DNA of 60,000 nt from Strigamia acuminata (taxonomy: Eukaryota; Arthropoda; Chilopoda; Geophilomorpha; Linotaeniidae): NCBI GenBank assembly GCA_949358305.1, contig OX442317.1, forward strand, positions 10,856,186-10,916,185, read 5' to 3'. Both the position numbers and the translations under genes were made by a program. Position 1 is the stretch's first letter; the number at the start of each line of letters is the position of its first letter. Of the stretch, positions 1 to 9,819 are shown piece after piece. Below the pieces are notes generated by a model. It saw only the letters and a program-made list of their open reading frames with translations. It searched no databases and had not been told where the DNA came from.

Positions 1-2117
1 ACAATCAAATGGTTTTCAATTAAGAAGTCAAAAATAAATATGGTAGTTTTGCTGCATGTTTGCAGTACATTTTGGTAAGTATGTGTTAAGCTTGATGCTT
101 GGGGTTCGTTCCATTGGCACCTCTTACATTTGCAGTTTTGGCTTTACTGTAAAAATTGGCGGTAATTTTGTTTGTATTTTTGCATTGTCATGCCTGATGC
201 ATTGCCAATACAACAATTGGGGAAATTTTAACACCGTGATAATTTTTTTGTGAGCACCTTATACATATATGCCAAATATTATCATAAAGCATCATACAGG
301 TGTTATCCTTATTTTCCCATTTGATCACTAGAGCACATCAAATCTAGATCCAGACCCAATGCCACGACCTCTCTGTTCACCCCGACAAAAAAACGTCGTT
401 GTCCGACGATGACTTGTAAATGGTAATGGTTCTTCAATGCCATGTGCCATTTCATGGACAACTGCCTCTTCGACACTTGGGTCATGGACATTGGCATATT
501 TAGGGGGATTTCCCTCACTAAAACCAAATTCTGGGATCCACGGACGATCTGATCCACAATCACATCATCCAGCTCCTCCTTAGTCAAAAACCCGCACTGC
601 GATATACTTGTATTTCTCAACCAGCTCGACCGGTTGTCTCCTCCTTGATTCATACTTTCGATGTGCCGTCTAGGGTGTATCTATGAACTGAAAAAGTGTG
701 TCCACAGCATCCAAAATTGTGGCTAAGTTTAATGTCGTCACATCTTTGGGATGTAACAGTCGCTTGATCCTGTCAAACATCGCGAGGCCCACCGTCATTA
801 ATAACTGTTGATTTACCTGAAATCTTATCGTGTTCAATCATTTGTAAGTTTGTAAGTTCATGTTGTTTCCGGATTAACGTGATTTGTATGTGCGTTATTT
901 TGATAACTTATTTATGTATCATAACTGTTAACTACAATCCAGTTATTATTAGTGTCCTAATATTATGGTTAACCATGTGAACATTGATGTTGAAATGCAT
1001 ATTTGTAAGCTTGTTTCATTTCACTGTTGTCTGCTGTTGATGTAGATATCTATTACGGTAGTTATCCCTGGTTTATTGGACTATCATGACAAGTTTCTTT
1101 TATGTTTGTAAAGAACAAATCAACTTGAATTAATTGTTGATTTGCTCTAGCTATATGAATTCTGTAACAGTGTCGAGTCTAAATAGTCTCAATCCGTATT
1201 CTTTTTCTCTTTTTCGTTAATTAAAGATGGTGGACGCGATTTGCGGGACATACGCACATTTTCATAGAAGATTAGACTTTATTCTTGTAGTTTATAGCAA
1301 ACAACTACCAAACAAGTGGCAGCGGACGGTGGTTTCGGCAGGTGTCACTGCATTTTGTTGGATAAACGACCATTAGCGGCATTTTCAAGCGTTAGTTCGT
1401 CTCGTCGTAAAAACGCGACCCGAACGAGTGGAGTCCCAAAGGACAACAAAACGCCTGGAAAGTGATTAGGAACTCTTTTTAACGTGAGGAACAATGTTTA
1501 TTATGCGTGTTTTTCGGACATGTGTGTTATCTCGACGGCGCCGACCGGAATCGTAGAGACATACGTGTGCGCGTAGCGATTGGATATTCTCAAGAGACAG
1601 AGAACCACCAATTAGCACTCCGAGTGCGTTTGTGTACCGAAACAATACCGAAACAATACATATTTGAACTTCACAACACGAGTTAGCACTCCGGGTGTGC
1701 TCGCGATTATTTCGATTATCATTTTTGGAGTTTTTGCGACGCAAAATTCCGCAGCAGCGACAATTGAAAACCTGCCAACTAAGTGTAGATTTAAGCCAGT
1801 CGTGAAACTGTATAATATTAAGTGTTTGTTTGGTTTCCCTTAGTATCTTCAGCAAGCCTTCGACCAGTCGGTCATATTTGCAGTCGTATTTTGAAATAAT
1901 AATTGGCATTAACTAAAACTGTCCCGCGAGTCAGATCTCAATGGAAAGTTCATGCATTTATTAATTATTTTCAAATAATTTATCCCTTTAGAGGGATTTG
2001 CCCACGGGAAGTGTGATAAATTTCACCTTGTTTTTGGGGGAGTGTTTGTTGTGTAATTAAGCGTCACCGAGTTATATCTTTAAGTGCAATTCATCAGGAC
2101 TTTCTGTTTCATCTTGC
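1..2117. other. Unassigned sequence, probably upstream part of a copia remnant
   Basis: No confident gene is visible apart from a weak gag-like ORF (309-653, listed separately). Two short hairpins built on the same core, GCACTCCGAGTGC near 1616-1628 and AGCACTCCGGGTGTGCT near 1686-1702, lie upstream of the copia gag fragment. They could belong to a decayed LTR or leader, but I could not define LTR ends or a primer binding site. Confidence 0.3.
309..653 (-). pseudogene. Weak gag-like ORF fragment
   Basis: Open frame of 114 codons beginning with ATG. The stretch LTKEELDDVIVDQIVRGSQN (residues about 24-43) loosely resembles the conserved helix of retrotransposon Gag capsids, where an acidic run precedes a D-x-I/L-V-x-G motif. 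There is no zinc knuckle or protease beside it and no neighbouring ORF continues it. It may equally be a chance ORF, so treat this as a prompt for a profile search. Confidence 0.2.
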
Positions 2118-2435
2118 TATGTCGTCGTCAGAGGATAAAAACGACGATTATCGCTCAATCAAGAAATTGGACGGCACAAATTATGCAACTTGGGCAGTTC
2201 AGGTGCAGTTGTTACTGCAACAACAGGGAACTTGGAGACATGACCGGTAAAAAACCAGTACTACTACCAACGGCAACACCAAAAGAACAACGTGATTATG
2301 ATACAAGCAAAACCAAGACACATTCCACGATTTGTTTGAGTTGTGCAGAAGGTTGTTGCTGTTGCCCACGATACAGCCATGGAAGTGTGGAAAGCTTTGT
2401 CACAAAATGATCCATTAGGGTTAAATTTATGATGT
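2118..2435 (+). pseudogene. Copia-type Gag, N-terminal fragment (frameshifted)
   Basis: From an ATG at 2118 the frame reads an acidic start, then KLDGTNYATWAVQVQLLLQQ, which closely matches the K-L-x-G-x-N-Y-x-x-W opening of Ty1/copia Gag. The frame stops after about 40 codons. Homology resumes in another frame near 2360 as AHDTAMEVWKALSQNDPLGL, the typical A-x-x-x-W-x-x-L segment. In an intact element this protein forms the particle shell. Here stops and frame changes make it non-functional. A fold-back element interrupts the copia remnant 100 bp downstream. Confidence 0.75.
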
Positions 2436-2547
2436 TAGCGCATATTATTGCGCTGAGTTTACGGACACCGTCATCCTCGGGCTTCAGGTGTTAGAAAACT
2501 CCAAGTTCCTTTTGTACAACTGTTATTTAGATACCTTATATTTTATA

Positions 2548-3316
2548 CAGGGTGTCTCGCCGAACACCTACCAGGTGAATTATTTCATAATCATGTTAAT
2601 TCAAAAAAACTTTTGATTATGAACTGAAGTAAATGACATGTGACGAATTCAATGAAACATGTTAAATTCATGTGACATTGTTGCATCACTGTTTTGCAAC
2701 TCCTAACTTTTAAACCAACAATGTTACGCAAATAATGTCAATTGCAAAGTTGTAGAGAACCATCTAATTAGTCTAGAACTGTTCTTAAAAAAATTATCTC
2801 TGACTGAAAAGTTTTGAGGAAAAAAAGTTTGAAATGTTAGTCTATTCAGCTTTATAACCTAAAACTATCATGTGGAATGTATTCCCAAAATAAATTATTT
2901 TTTTTCGTTTGTGTTTCCTCTCTTCTATTTACAAGTATGACCCAATAAAGTGTTCTAATTGAGGATTAGCTTGGTTGCCCCAATAGTTTTAGGTTACAAA
3001 ACTGAGTTACAAAGCTGAGTAGACCAATGTTTCAAACCTTTTTTTCTCAAAACTTTTCAGTAAGAGATAATTTTTTTAAGAACAGTTCTAGACTAATTAG
3101 ATGGTTCTCTACAACTTTGCAATTGACATTTTTTTCGTAGCATTGTTGGTTTAAAAGTTACGAGTTGCAAAACAGTGATGCAACAATGTCACATGAATTT
3201 AACATGTTTCATTGAATTCGTCACATGTCATTTACTTAAATTCATAATCAAAAGTTATTTTGAATTAACATGATTATGAAATAATTGTCCTGGTAGGTGT
3301 TCGGCGAGACACCCTG
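2548..3316. mobile_element. Fold-back miniature element 1 (TA-flanked)
   Basis: The 769-bp unit starts CAGGGTGTCTCGCCGAACAC and ends with its reverse complement, flanked by TA on both sides (2546-2547 and 3317-3318). The inverted match is not limited to the ends: almost the whole unit is one imperfect palindrome folding near 2930. It encodes nothing. TA flanks and CAGGGTG termini suggest cross-mobilisation by a Tc1/mariner-type transposase, which is inference. It separates the two copia gag fragments. Confidence 0.85.
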
Positions 3317-3691
3317 TATTAATAACTTATACCTTACTATTTAGGTTTTGTAGTCTCAATCTGGTTCTGTTCTGTCTGGGGCAGGAGAATTCCAGGCATG
3401 TATTTGTGAAAAGATTAGCAGGTTAAACAAGATGTGGCTTACAAAGATGAAATGGGCCTAGTTAGGGCTATAGCTATAGCTGTAGCAGTGGTTAACACTG
3501 GCTAGGTGTAGAAGGGTGACATTGTCATCTAGGGATGATCGTGTCCAGATGAGATCCAGATGACAAGTGACAAGGGGAGGGGCAAAGTAGAATGAGTCAT
3601 TAAAACATAAAAATAAATGAAAAGTTAGAGATTAGATAGGGTAGAAATAATGTATGTGCAAATCCTGTGCATGAATAGATAAAATAGAGAT

Positions 3692-3945
3692 GCCACCGTG
3701 ACAGCTTTAAAGGCGGCTTACCAACCAACTACTAGAGCCCAAAAAGCCAGATTGCGCACAGAAATTCTCCAGATGAGACTTCTCGATGGTGAAGAAATGG
3801 TGGTTTTTACCGCACGGGTTGTATTTTAAGCACCAAATTTTAGAAAAAATTTGATTTCCCTTGGCAGAACGGACGAAGCTGGTTTATCAACTCATGTGAG
3901 AAATGGAAAAATGGTCATATTTAAAAACGGATTGACAAGCCGTCT
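3692..3945 (+). pseudogene. Copia Gag C-part and protease-end fragment
   Basis: The frame from 3692 reads AYQPTTRAQKARLRTEILQM and then RLLDGEEMVV, resembling the later helix of copia Gag. After a stop at about 3829 the same frame continues with FRKNLISLGRTDEAGLSTHV and GKMVIFKNG, matching the N-L-I-S-V-G-R segment that follows the copia protease and precedes integrase. The intervening zinc knuckle and protease are deleted. It continues the element seen at 2118 and 4530. Confidence 0.6.
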
Positions 3946-4165
3946 TTGATCGCAGTGAGAACAGGAGATCGAATGTATAAAGTTAATTGTCAGATTTTTC
4001 AAGATATATGTGGATCTTTATTATGAAGAATTAGGGGGATACTTTTACCCATTCTAAGCGGTGGCAAACCGAAATTAAACGCGCCACCTCCAAGAAGGTA
4101 AGATGCATAAAGTGTTGATAATTGATCGACTTCGCATTGTTTATTCGCGCGCACGTTTGCGGTTT

Positions 4166-4275
4166 AGTGCGCTAGTGTCAGGCAGTTTGTTTATGCACAT
4201 CAGCGACCCTTAGATTATTAGTGCGCAAGTGTCAGGCAGTTTGTTTATGCACATCAGCGTCCCTTAGATTATTAG
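4166..4275. repeat. Two-copy 54-bp tandem duplication
   Basis: The segment containing GTGTCAGGCAGTTTGTTTAT and ending TTAGATTATTAGT occurs twice in direct orientation with a 54-bp period and very few differences, indicating a recent local duplication. It lies between copia remnants and contains no ORF. Confidence 0.8.
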
Positions 4276-4529
4276 TCCGTTGACATGTCGCGGTGTGTTT
4301 GGGCTTTTACAGAGATTACTGTAATGTGTTTGCATTTGTTGTTTCGGTGAAACAACTTCTCGTATAAGTTAAACGGGAATGGCCCATATGCATTACTATA
4401 TTTATTTGTAGACTTGTTCTTTGTGTTTATCAATGTATTAGGAACCAAATAAGTTCCCTTATGTACTCTGCTTATGATTTGTTCTATGTTTGTGCTTTGC
4501 ATTCACTTCTGAATAAAAGTTTGGCGGCC

Positions 4530-4925
4530 ATGTTTGCCAAATTGTGCTGCAAACCAATTTTGAGAGTTTCCACCATTATTCACGTCAACCATCATGCAAC
4601 AATGGACAATATAAAGACTGATAATAGCGGAGAATTTGTGTCTACACAATGAGGTGAATATACTACTGAAATTGGTTGGAAATGTGTACCGACTAATCCG
4701 TATTTCCCCCCCCCCCTCCCCGAGATGAAATCCGTGGCAAAAAGGGCCAACCGCACCATTATAGGTTACCACCTAGGACAATGTTATTTGAAAATAGACT
4801 CCCACCTTCACTTTGGGCAGAATTGGCAGTAACAGTAGTTTACCTCAAAAACCATTTTCCCCACACTAGTATCAGAAGAAAAGTTTCATTTAATCTACTA
4901 GTACAGTATTCTTTAATAAACGGAT
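4530..4925 (+). pseudogene. Copia integrase fragment
   Basis: Around 4608 the sequence reads DNIKTDNSGEFVST, matching the second catalytic aspartate region (T-D-N-G-G-E-F) of copia integrase. A shifted frame continues with PEMKSVAKRANRTI, matching the P-x-x-N-G-x-x-E-R-x-N-R region but with the catalytic glutamate context degraded. LWAELAVTVVYLKNHFPHTS follows, the usual alpha-helical tail. Several stops interrupt it. It is part of the copia pol remnant that continues into the RT piece at 5095. Confidence 0.65.
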
Positions 4926-4927
4926 GT

Positions 4928-5065
4928 CACTTTGACTTAAGATGACAAAGATAAGTTGGTTTGTACTAATTTGATGGTGCTCTACAACTTTCTGATTGGA
5001 AATTTTGCTCTAACCTGATTGGTTTAGAAGTTAGCAAGTGAATGACCTTAAAAATGGCTTTCATG
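4928..5065. repeat. Fragment of a TA fold-back element
   Basis: The stretch with TTGACTTAAGATGACAAAGA and GGTGCTCTACAACTTTCTGA is the reverse complement, with differences, of the interior of the element at 17526-18085. No terminal CAGGGTG motif remains. It interrupts copia pol between the integrase and RT fragments. Confidence 0.6.
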
Positions 5066-5094
5066 ATCAAATTTGATGACATCGTTGGATTGCT

Positions 5095-5440
5095 TTATCA
5101 AAGTTGGCCTAGATGCAATTGCTCAGGAAATATTTGGAGGGAACCAGACTTTTGGGACATCCCCAAAGGTTACCAAAAGTCAACAAACCAACACAAATGT
5201 TGGAGACTACAAAAGGCGCTATATGGCCTCCATCAAGCATGTGGTATCAAAAACTACATGAGCGCCTACTTGATATTGGTTTTACCCTTATTAAGGGACT
5301 TAATTGTGTTCACAGTTTTGATTCCAAAACAGTTATATTTTACGTTGACGATATTGTTCTTTTTGCTCAAGATAATTTCCTGGAAAACTGCATTCTGGAA
5401 TGGTTAGAACATTATTTTGAAATTGTGAACTTTCGTCCAG
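5095..5440 (+). pseudogene. Copia reverse transcriptase fragment
   Basis: Two overlapping frames together cover the copia RT palm. One reads CWRLQKALYGLHQACG, the W-x-L-x-K-A-L-Y-G-L-K-Q-A motif. The other reads LLDIGFTLIKGLNCV and then VIFYVDDIVLFAQDNFLENC, with the YVDD catalytic motif near 5341. The frameshift between them and the absence of the fingers and RNase H show a dead fragment. An intact protein would copy element RNA into DNA. Confidence 0.75.
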
Positions 5441-5626
5441 TGCTTTATTGTTGGGTACTCGGACGTGCGGCATCGAAGCTCGCAACGTTACATCGCGCTC
5501 AGAAAGGTGTCTCATCACGAATTACGACGCCCACGGTTTGATTCACGCTTCCACACTATTTTTGACTATTTTATTTTCAGTTAGGCTCTACAAGGATTAC
5601 TGCCGGCGTCTCCATCGTCGGTTATA

Positions 5627-5915
5627 CAGGGTGGAAGAAAAGTCTGGTTCTCTACTAAATGTTTCTGAAAGTGCAGACAATGCATCTAATCTAATGATGG
5701 CAAAGCATTAAAGATGGGTGGAGCAATCTTTCAGTGACCCAAAATTTGACCTTGGGATGTTCCTTCTAGGTCATTGGAAAATTATCTTGGAAACCATTAA
5801 AAATAGACAGAAATTTCCAATTGTAAACTTGTAGAGCAACATTTATTTAGTCTAAAAATGACTACTCCTCAAATCTTTCACACTAAAATTTTTTAAGAAA
5901 ATTGCAATTTCCGAA
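5627..5915. repeat. Half copy of fold-back element 3
   Basis: Starts after TA with CAGGGTGGAAGAAAAGTCTG and matches the left half of the element at 22326-23082, including the TTTCTGAAAGTG and GACCTTGGGATGTTCCTTC segments. The right half is missing. It abuts the region into which the MULE at 5980 inserted. Confidence 0.75.
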
Positions 5916-5979
5916 AGTTGACACAAGTCAAAAGCCTATGGAAAAATGGCCAAAAGAGCATTTTTATGTTATTATACCT

Positions 5980-6175
5980 GGGCGGGGTTCAAATTTGCGA
6001 CCGTCAAATTTGCGATCGCTAAAATTGCGATCCTAAATTTGCGCGGACCAAATTTGCGCGGACCAAATTTGCGCGGACCAAATTTGCGACGTCCCAAATT
6101 TGCCACGTCCCAAATTTGCGACGCACATTATTATTAAATCTCTCCCAACAATGCGACCTCTCAAATTTGCGACGA
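5980..6175. repeat. Left MULE terminus with AAATTTGCG array
   Basis: The terminal inverted repeat runs into about nine copies of a 15-16-bp unit of the form AAATTTGCGCGGACC, later AAATTTGCGACGTCCC. The right terminus carries the same motif in the opposite orientation. Clustered subterminal motifs are typical of transposase binding sites, so that role is inferred. Confidence 0.8.
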
Positions 6176-6236
6176 ATAAAATTTTTTAACCGCACGATAA
6201 TTGAGTAGGCTCCCAACAATGCGACCTCCCAAATTA

Positions 6237-6357
6237 GACTGAAAATGATTGGAATTGAACAAAAAACGACTGAAAATGATTGGAATTGAACAAAAAACGA
6301 CTGAAAATGATTGGAATTGAACAAAAAACGACTGAAAATGATCGGAATTGAACAAAA
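6237..6357. repeat. 31-bp tandem repeat inside the MULE
   Basis: Four near-identical direct copies of a 31-bp unit beginning GACTGAAAATGATTGGAATT. They lie between the left terminus and the 3' end of the transposase gene. The right side of the element holds a different array of similar period (9056-9290). Confidence 0.85.
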
Positions 6358-6683
6358 ATCACGAAAAAGTTACCAAAAAACAACCAAAAATAACTAAAAT
6401 GGACGTAAATGTATCGAACATAACAGAAAATAACAGCAAATCAAGTGTGAAATTTTTTAATGATTAAGATTAAAGTTGTGGGCAAGGTTTGGGTTATTAT
6501 TTGGTGGTTTTCGGTCATTTTTGGATGGTTTTGTGGTCATTTTTGGGTGGTTTTGTTCATTTCTGATCATTTTCAGTGATTTTCGGTACGTTTTTGAACA
6601 GAATGTAATAAGGAAATAAAAATGTATTAATTATATTTAGAAAAAATTGTTTATTGAAATAGAACTTATTTGAAAAGAAGTGT

Positions 6684-8933
6684 TTAGTTAGCAAACAGTC
6701 TATGCAGATCTTCCCGCTTCGTGACCGTTATTCGACACACGTGACATTTCAACTCCACATTCACTACCACCGCCTTTTTTGCACAGGCTGCACAAACCAT
6801 GTGGCCGCACCTGTATGAGATGTTGCACTGGTATGTGCTACACAGCTGGCAAGTGAAGTCATTTGGTTCTCTGGTGGCAATTAAGTTTTCGACCGCTTGA
6901 GTCAAGAACTCAACCAACTCTGTTGCCAATGCGTGGACTTCTACGGGTAAGCGCTGAATGCGCCGTAAGCGTTGCTGTTCTCCAATTCTGTGAAACTCAT
7001 CCGGTGCAATACCCAATTCATCATCCGAATCTTCTCCAACAGTTATTACCTGTGGTACAGGTATTGCCTGTGGAATACGTGCAGCTAGGTTTCGTGTAGT
7101 GTGTCGGAGTTGGACAGGGGGCTCTAAAATATCGTCGATCGGTGATCTGCTACGTCGTTCAGCAACTTCTGGTTGTGGTGGCTCAGGCAGTCGGTTGCGT
7201 GGAGAGCGTCGGAGTTGCACAGGGGGCCGGTTGGCAGTGGTTGGCAGCGGGTGAATACGCGGGCGGCCACGGCGACGTGCCGGTGGATTGGGGTTGCGAG
7301 TTGTCGTCCGTGCAACTGCTGTTTGTGCGGTTGCTGCTGCGAGGGCGTCATCTAGATTGAACTGTGGTGGGTCCGCGGGCAGGACTGGGAGAACATACCG
7401 ACCAGTGACGTTCACCTGTGGGATTCGCGGCTCAACGGGTGGTGCGGCCAGCAAACCATTAGGGATCGCGCCGTTGCAATCCAGAGAAAAACCTTCCCTC
7501 ATCACGGAAACACGGTAGGCCATGGCCTTCAAAAACTCGAGTTCGTTTAGCGTACGGTCTTCGAACTTGGCCATTAGATTCTTTATACACGTATCATTCA
7601 GCAAGTACGACTTGCATTGCGGCTGTTGCGTTTCCAGACCACGCATCTCTTGTGCAAAATTAACCGTGGCTGTGTGGTCGACTTGCGATAAGGCGACCAC
7701 AAAGTGGACAGGGAGTGTATGTTTTCCAAGCGTTGCAGGAAGAGATGAATGCCACGACTCGAGACTGTTGTTCGTCCGATGTGCCAAACCAAAAACGCTG
7801 AAACGTGTGGCTGTGACTTCCACCAACCAGTACTGTCGAAAGTAGGCAAAAAATTCCGACATAAGATCAGCTAATCTGCCCACCCGCGCCGCTGAGTTCC
7901 AGTATGTCTCCACAACTTCGAGTGCTATCTCCGCCCTCGCAGCCGGTAGGTACACTATAGCCATGACTAAGTGAATCGCCGCCCACGCATATTCGTCGGT
8001 GCTGTAGAACGGTTGCAGGCCGAGCTTCATTGCCTTGCGGCGAAGTGATTCACAAAAGTGAAAACTGCAGTGCACAACTTGACACAACGGGAATGCTGAT
8101 TCAATTGATTTATACAATGCAGGCTCAAAATCTGTCATGAATGTGCTACCAGCTATAATAGAATCCATGATTACAGCCAAGTGTCCGAATAACCGCTCGT
8201 ACGCACAAGCAGACTTCCTAGTCATGAGACAGAAGCAAAATGGAATTAGTTTCTTTCCGACCATGCCCTGAACAGTGAGAAACTGGGTGAAAGAACCGTT
8301 GGCAGCATTGGCAAATTGCGGCACCACCTTAAACGTTGCGTCAGTATGATACTCCTTACACTTTGGCTGTATTTGTGCACACAGATCGCGGTTAATAAAA
8401 AAAACACTGATTGAGCCGTCTGCTGCAATCAATGTTGTGTCATAGATGTACGAAATCTGCTCCTCGAGGACAACTTCGTGCTTCTGTGTTTCAAAGAATT
8501 TGTAAAATTCCTTCATGCTATCAAGCTTTGGGATATCTCTTCTGCATAGTCTACTCAGCATATACTTGAAACGCGTATAGGGCTTCGCCGCCGCAACGTC
8601 CGGGTACTTTACGCACAGCTTATCATATTCGGGTTTCTTTGACGCTGATGGGTTAAGTTTTTTGCAGTTACTGACGAGTTCGTACGCAAATAATTTGGTG
8701 TTCACAGCGAGTGGAGTTGTGCCATGAGAGTGCGCAGTAGTCATATTAAACTCATGGGTGGTCAGATCGAGACGTCCGCGACTACGGCAAGTTTGCACAC
8801 AGCATCGCATTAACATTAAGTTGTCATCCTCAACAAACAGCTTATCTTCCCGAAATATAAATTTCTGACCGTCGTACCATTGTCGAGAATCGATTTTAGC
8901 GTGGGAAGGAATTTGTGTTAAGGAGGAAGCCAT
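6684..8933 (-). CDS. MULE transposase with FLYWCH-like, AT-hook and RING-type domains
   Basis: Uninterrupted 749-residue protein; the ATG is the first in-frame start, and a polyadenylation signal (AATAAA, minus strand, 6650-6655) follows the stop. Seen in order: an N-terminal FLYWCH-like region (about 18-72, conserved W, Cys pair and His pair); a MULE DDE core with Asp198 in HTDATF, Asp268 in FMTDFEPAL, a C-x-F-H block (289-292) and Glu392 in NNSLESWH; a basic proline-rich linker with an AT-hook core (RRRGRPRI, 553-560); and a terminal Cys/His cluster (C695, C698, C703, C709, H711, C714, C717, C730, C733) spaced like a RING finger. Family knowledge says the core cuts at the inverted repeats and reinserts the element in the nucleus. 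The RING end is unusual: it could be a ubiquitin-ligase module, or a zinc fold used for dimerisation or DNA contact. All three catalytic acids are present. Confidence 0.85.
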   Translation of the reverse strand: MASSLTQIPSHAKIDSRQWYDGQKFIFREDKLFVEDDNLMLMRCCVQTCRSRGRLDLTTHEFNMTTAHSHGTTPLAVNTKLFAYELVSNCKKLNPSASKKPEYDKLCVKYPDVAAAKPYTRFKYMLSRLCRRDIPKLDSMKEFYKFFETQKHEVVLEEQISYIYDTTLIAADGSISVFFINRDLCAQIQPKCKEYHTDATFKVVPQFANAANGSFTQFLTVQGMVGKKLIPFCFCLMTRKSACAYERLFGHLAVIMDSIIAGSTFMTDFEPALYKSIESAFPLCQVVHCSFHFCESLRRKAMKLGLQPFYSTDEYAWAAIHLVMAIVYLPAARAEIALEVVETYWNSAARVGRLADLMSEFFAYFRQYWLVEVTATRFSVFGLAHRTNNSLESWHSSLPATLGKHTLPVHFVVALSQVDHTATVNFAQEMRGLETQQPQCKSYLLNDTCIKNLMAKFEDRTLNELEFLKAMAYRVSVMREGFSLDCNGAIPNGLLAAPPVEPRIPQVNVTGRYVLPVLPADPPQFNLDDALAAATAQTAVARTTTRNPNPPARRRGRPRIHPLPTTANRPPVQLRRSPRNRLPEPPQPEVAERRSRSPIDDILEPPVQLRHTTRNLAARIPQAIPVPQVITVGEDSDDELGIAPDEFHRIGEQQRLRRIQRLPVEVHALATELVEFLTQAVENLIATREPNDFTCQLCSTYQCNISYRCGHMVCAACAKKAVVVNVELKCHVCRITVTKREDLHRLFAN

Positions 8934-9055
8934 CTTTCAAGCATAGATACAAATTAGTGGTGCACTGAATAATTTATTAAATGGAAAAGTTTACGAATGA
9001 CGTCATGATGATGGGTATAAACAAACATAAACAACTTAGAATTTCCGATACAATG

Positions 9056-9290
9056 TAAAAAGTTGTGAAAAATCATTCAAAACGATTTAAAAGTTGTGAA
9101 AATCATTCAAAACGATTTAAAAGTTGTGAAAATCATTCAAAACCATTCAAAAGTTGTGAAAAATCATTCCAAACGAGCAAAAAGTTGTGAAAATCATTCA
9201 AAACGAGCAAAAAGTGGTAAAAAAATTTTCAAAATGTGTAAAAAGTTATGAAAATTCTTTCAAAACGAGTGAAAGTTGTTTATGTTTGTG
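9056..9290. repeat. About 30-bp tandem repeat inside the MULE, framed by an inverted repeat
   Basis: Six to seven imperfect copies of AAAAGTTGTGAAAATCATTC followed by AAAACGA/ATTT. The array is framed by inverted copies of a segment containing AAACATAAACAACTT (about 9018-9043 and 9268-9290). It sits between the transposase start and the right terminus, so it could hold promoter or binding functions. That is inference. Confidence 0.75.
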
Positions 9291-9529
9291 TCTTGTTTTC
9301 GTCATAATGACTTAATCGTAAACACTGCCATTTACCGAATACCAAATTCCGAATATTTACCTAGAAAACAATTACGAGGTCGACGCGAAAAACGATAGGA
9401 AACGATCACGGTGCAACAGCGGTAAAGGCGAATGCAACAATGATACGGCAGAAACAATGGTACGGCAAAAACAATGATACAGCAGAAACAATGATTCGGC
9501 AGAAACAATGATACGGCAGAAACAAAGCT

Positions 9530-9758
9530 AAAACTCGTCGCAAATTTGGGACGTCGCAAATTTAGGACGTAGCAAATTTAGGACGTCGCAAATTTGGGAC
9601 GTCGCAAATGTGGTCCATCGCAAATTTGGGATCATTTCTTATTTTATTTTATTTTTTTATTTTTATTTTTTTTAATTCGTCGCAAATTCAGAACGTCGCA
9701 ATTTTGACACCAATTTTCACGATCGCAAATTTGGCGATCGCAAATGTGGTCCTACACC
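9530..9758. repeat. Right MULE terminus with inverted AAATTTGCG array
   Basis: About nine copies of CGTCGCAAATTTGGGA and variants, the reverse complement of the left-terminus motif, separated by a T-rich stretch (9636-9677). The last 40 bp match the left terminal repeat in inverted orientation. Confidence 0.8.
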
Positions 9759-9819
9759 TTATACCTTTATTACAATGCTTTTTTGCATTTTGAAACATTT
9801 GGCAATTGTTTCATCAACA

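Larger units (their letters stand above)
5980..9758 (-). mobile_element. MULE DNA transposon, apparently complete
   Basis: This 3,779-bp unit is flanked by a perfect 8-bp duplication, TTATACCT (5972-5979 and 9759-9766). The left end starts GGGCGGGGTTCAAATTTGCG. The reverse complement of the right end starts GGTGTAGGACCACATTTGCG, and the similarity continues inward through several AAATTTGCG motifs. Between the ends lie tandem arrays and one long transposase gene on the minus strand. Mutator-like elements usually make 8-10-bp duplications, which fits. The intact ORF suggests fairly recent activity. It landed beside a decayed fold-back element and is followed by a Tc1 remnant. Confidence 0.85.

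Noticed and set aside
6863-7845. Plus-strand ORFs over the MULE transposase
   Set aside because: Reverse-strand shadows of a well-supported transposase; no domains.
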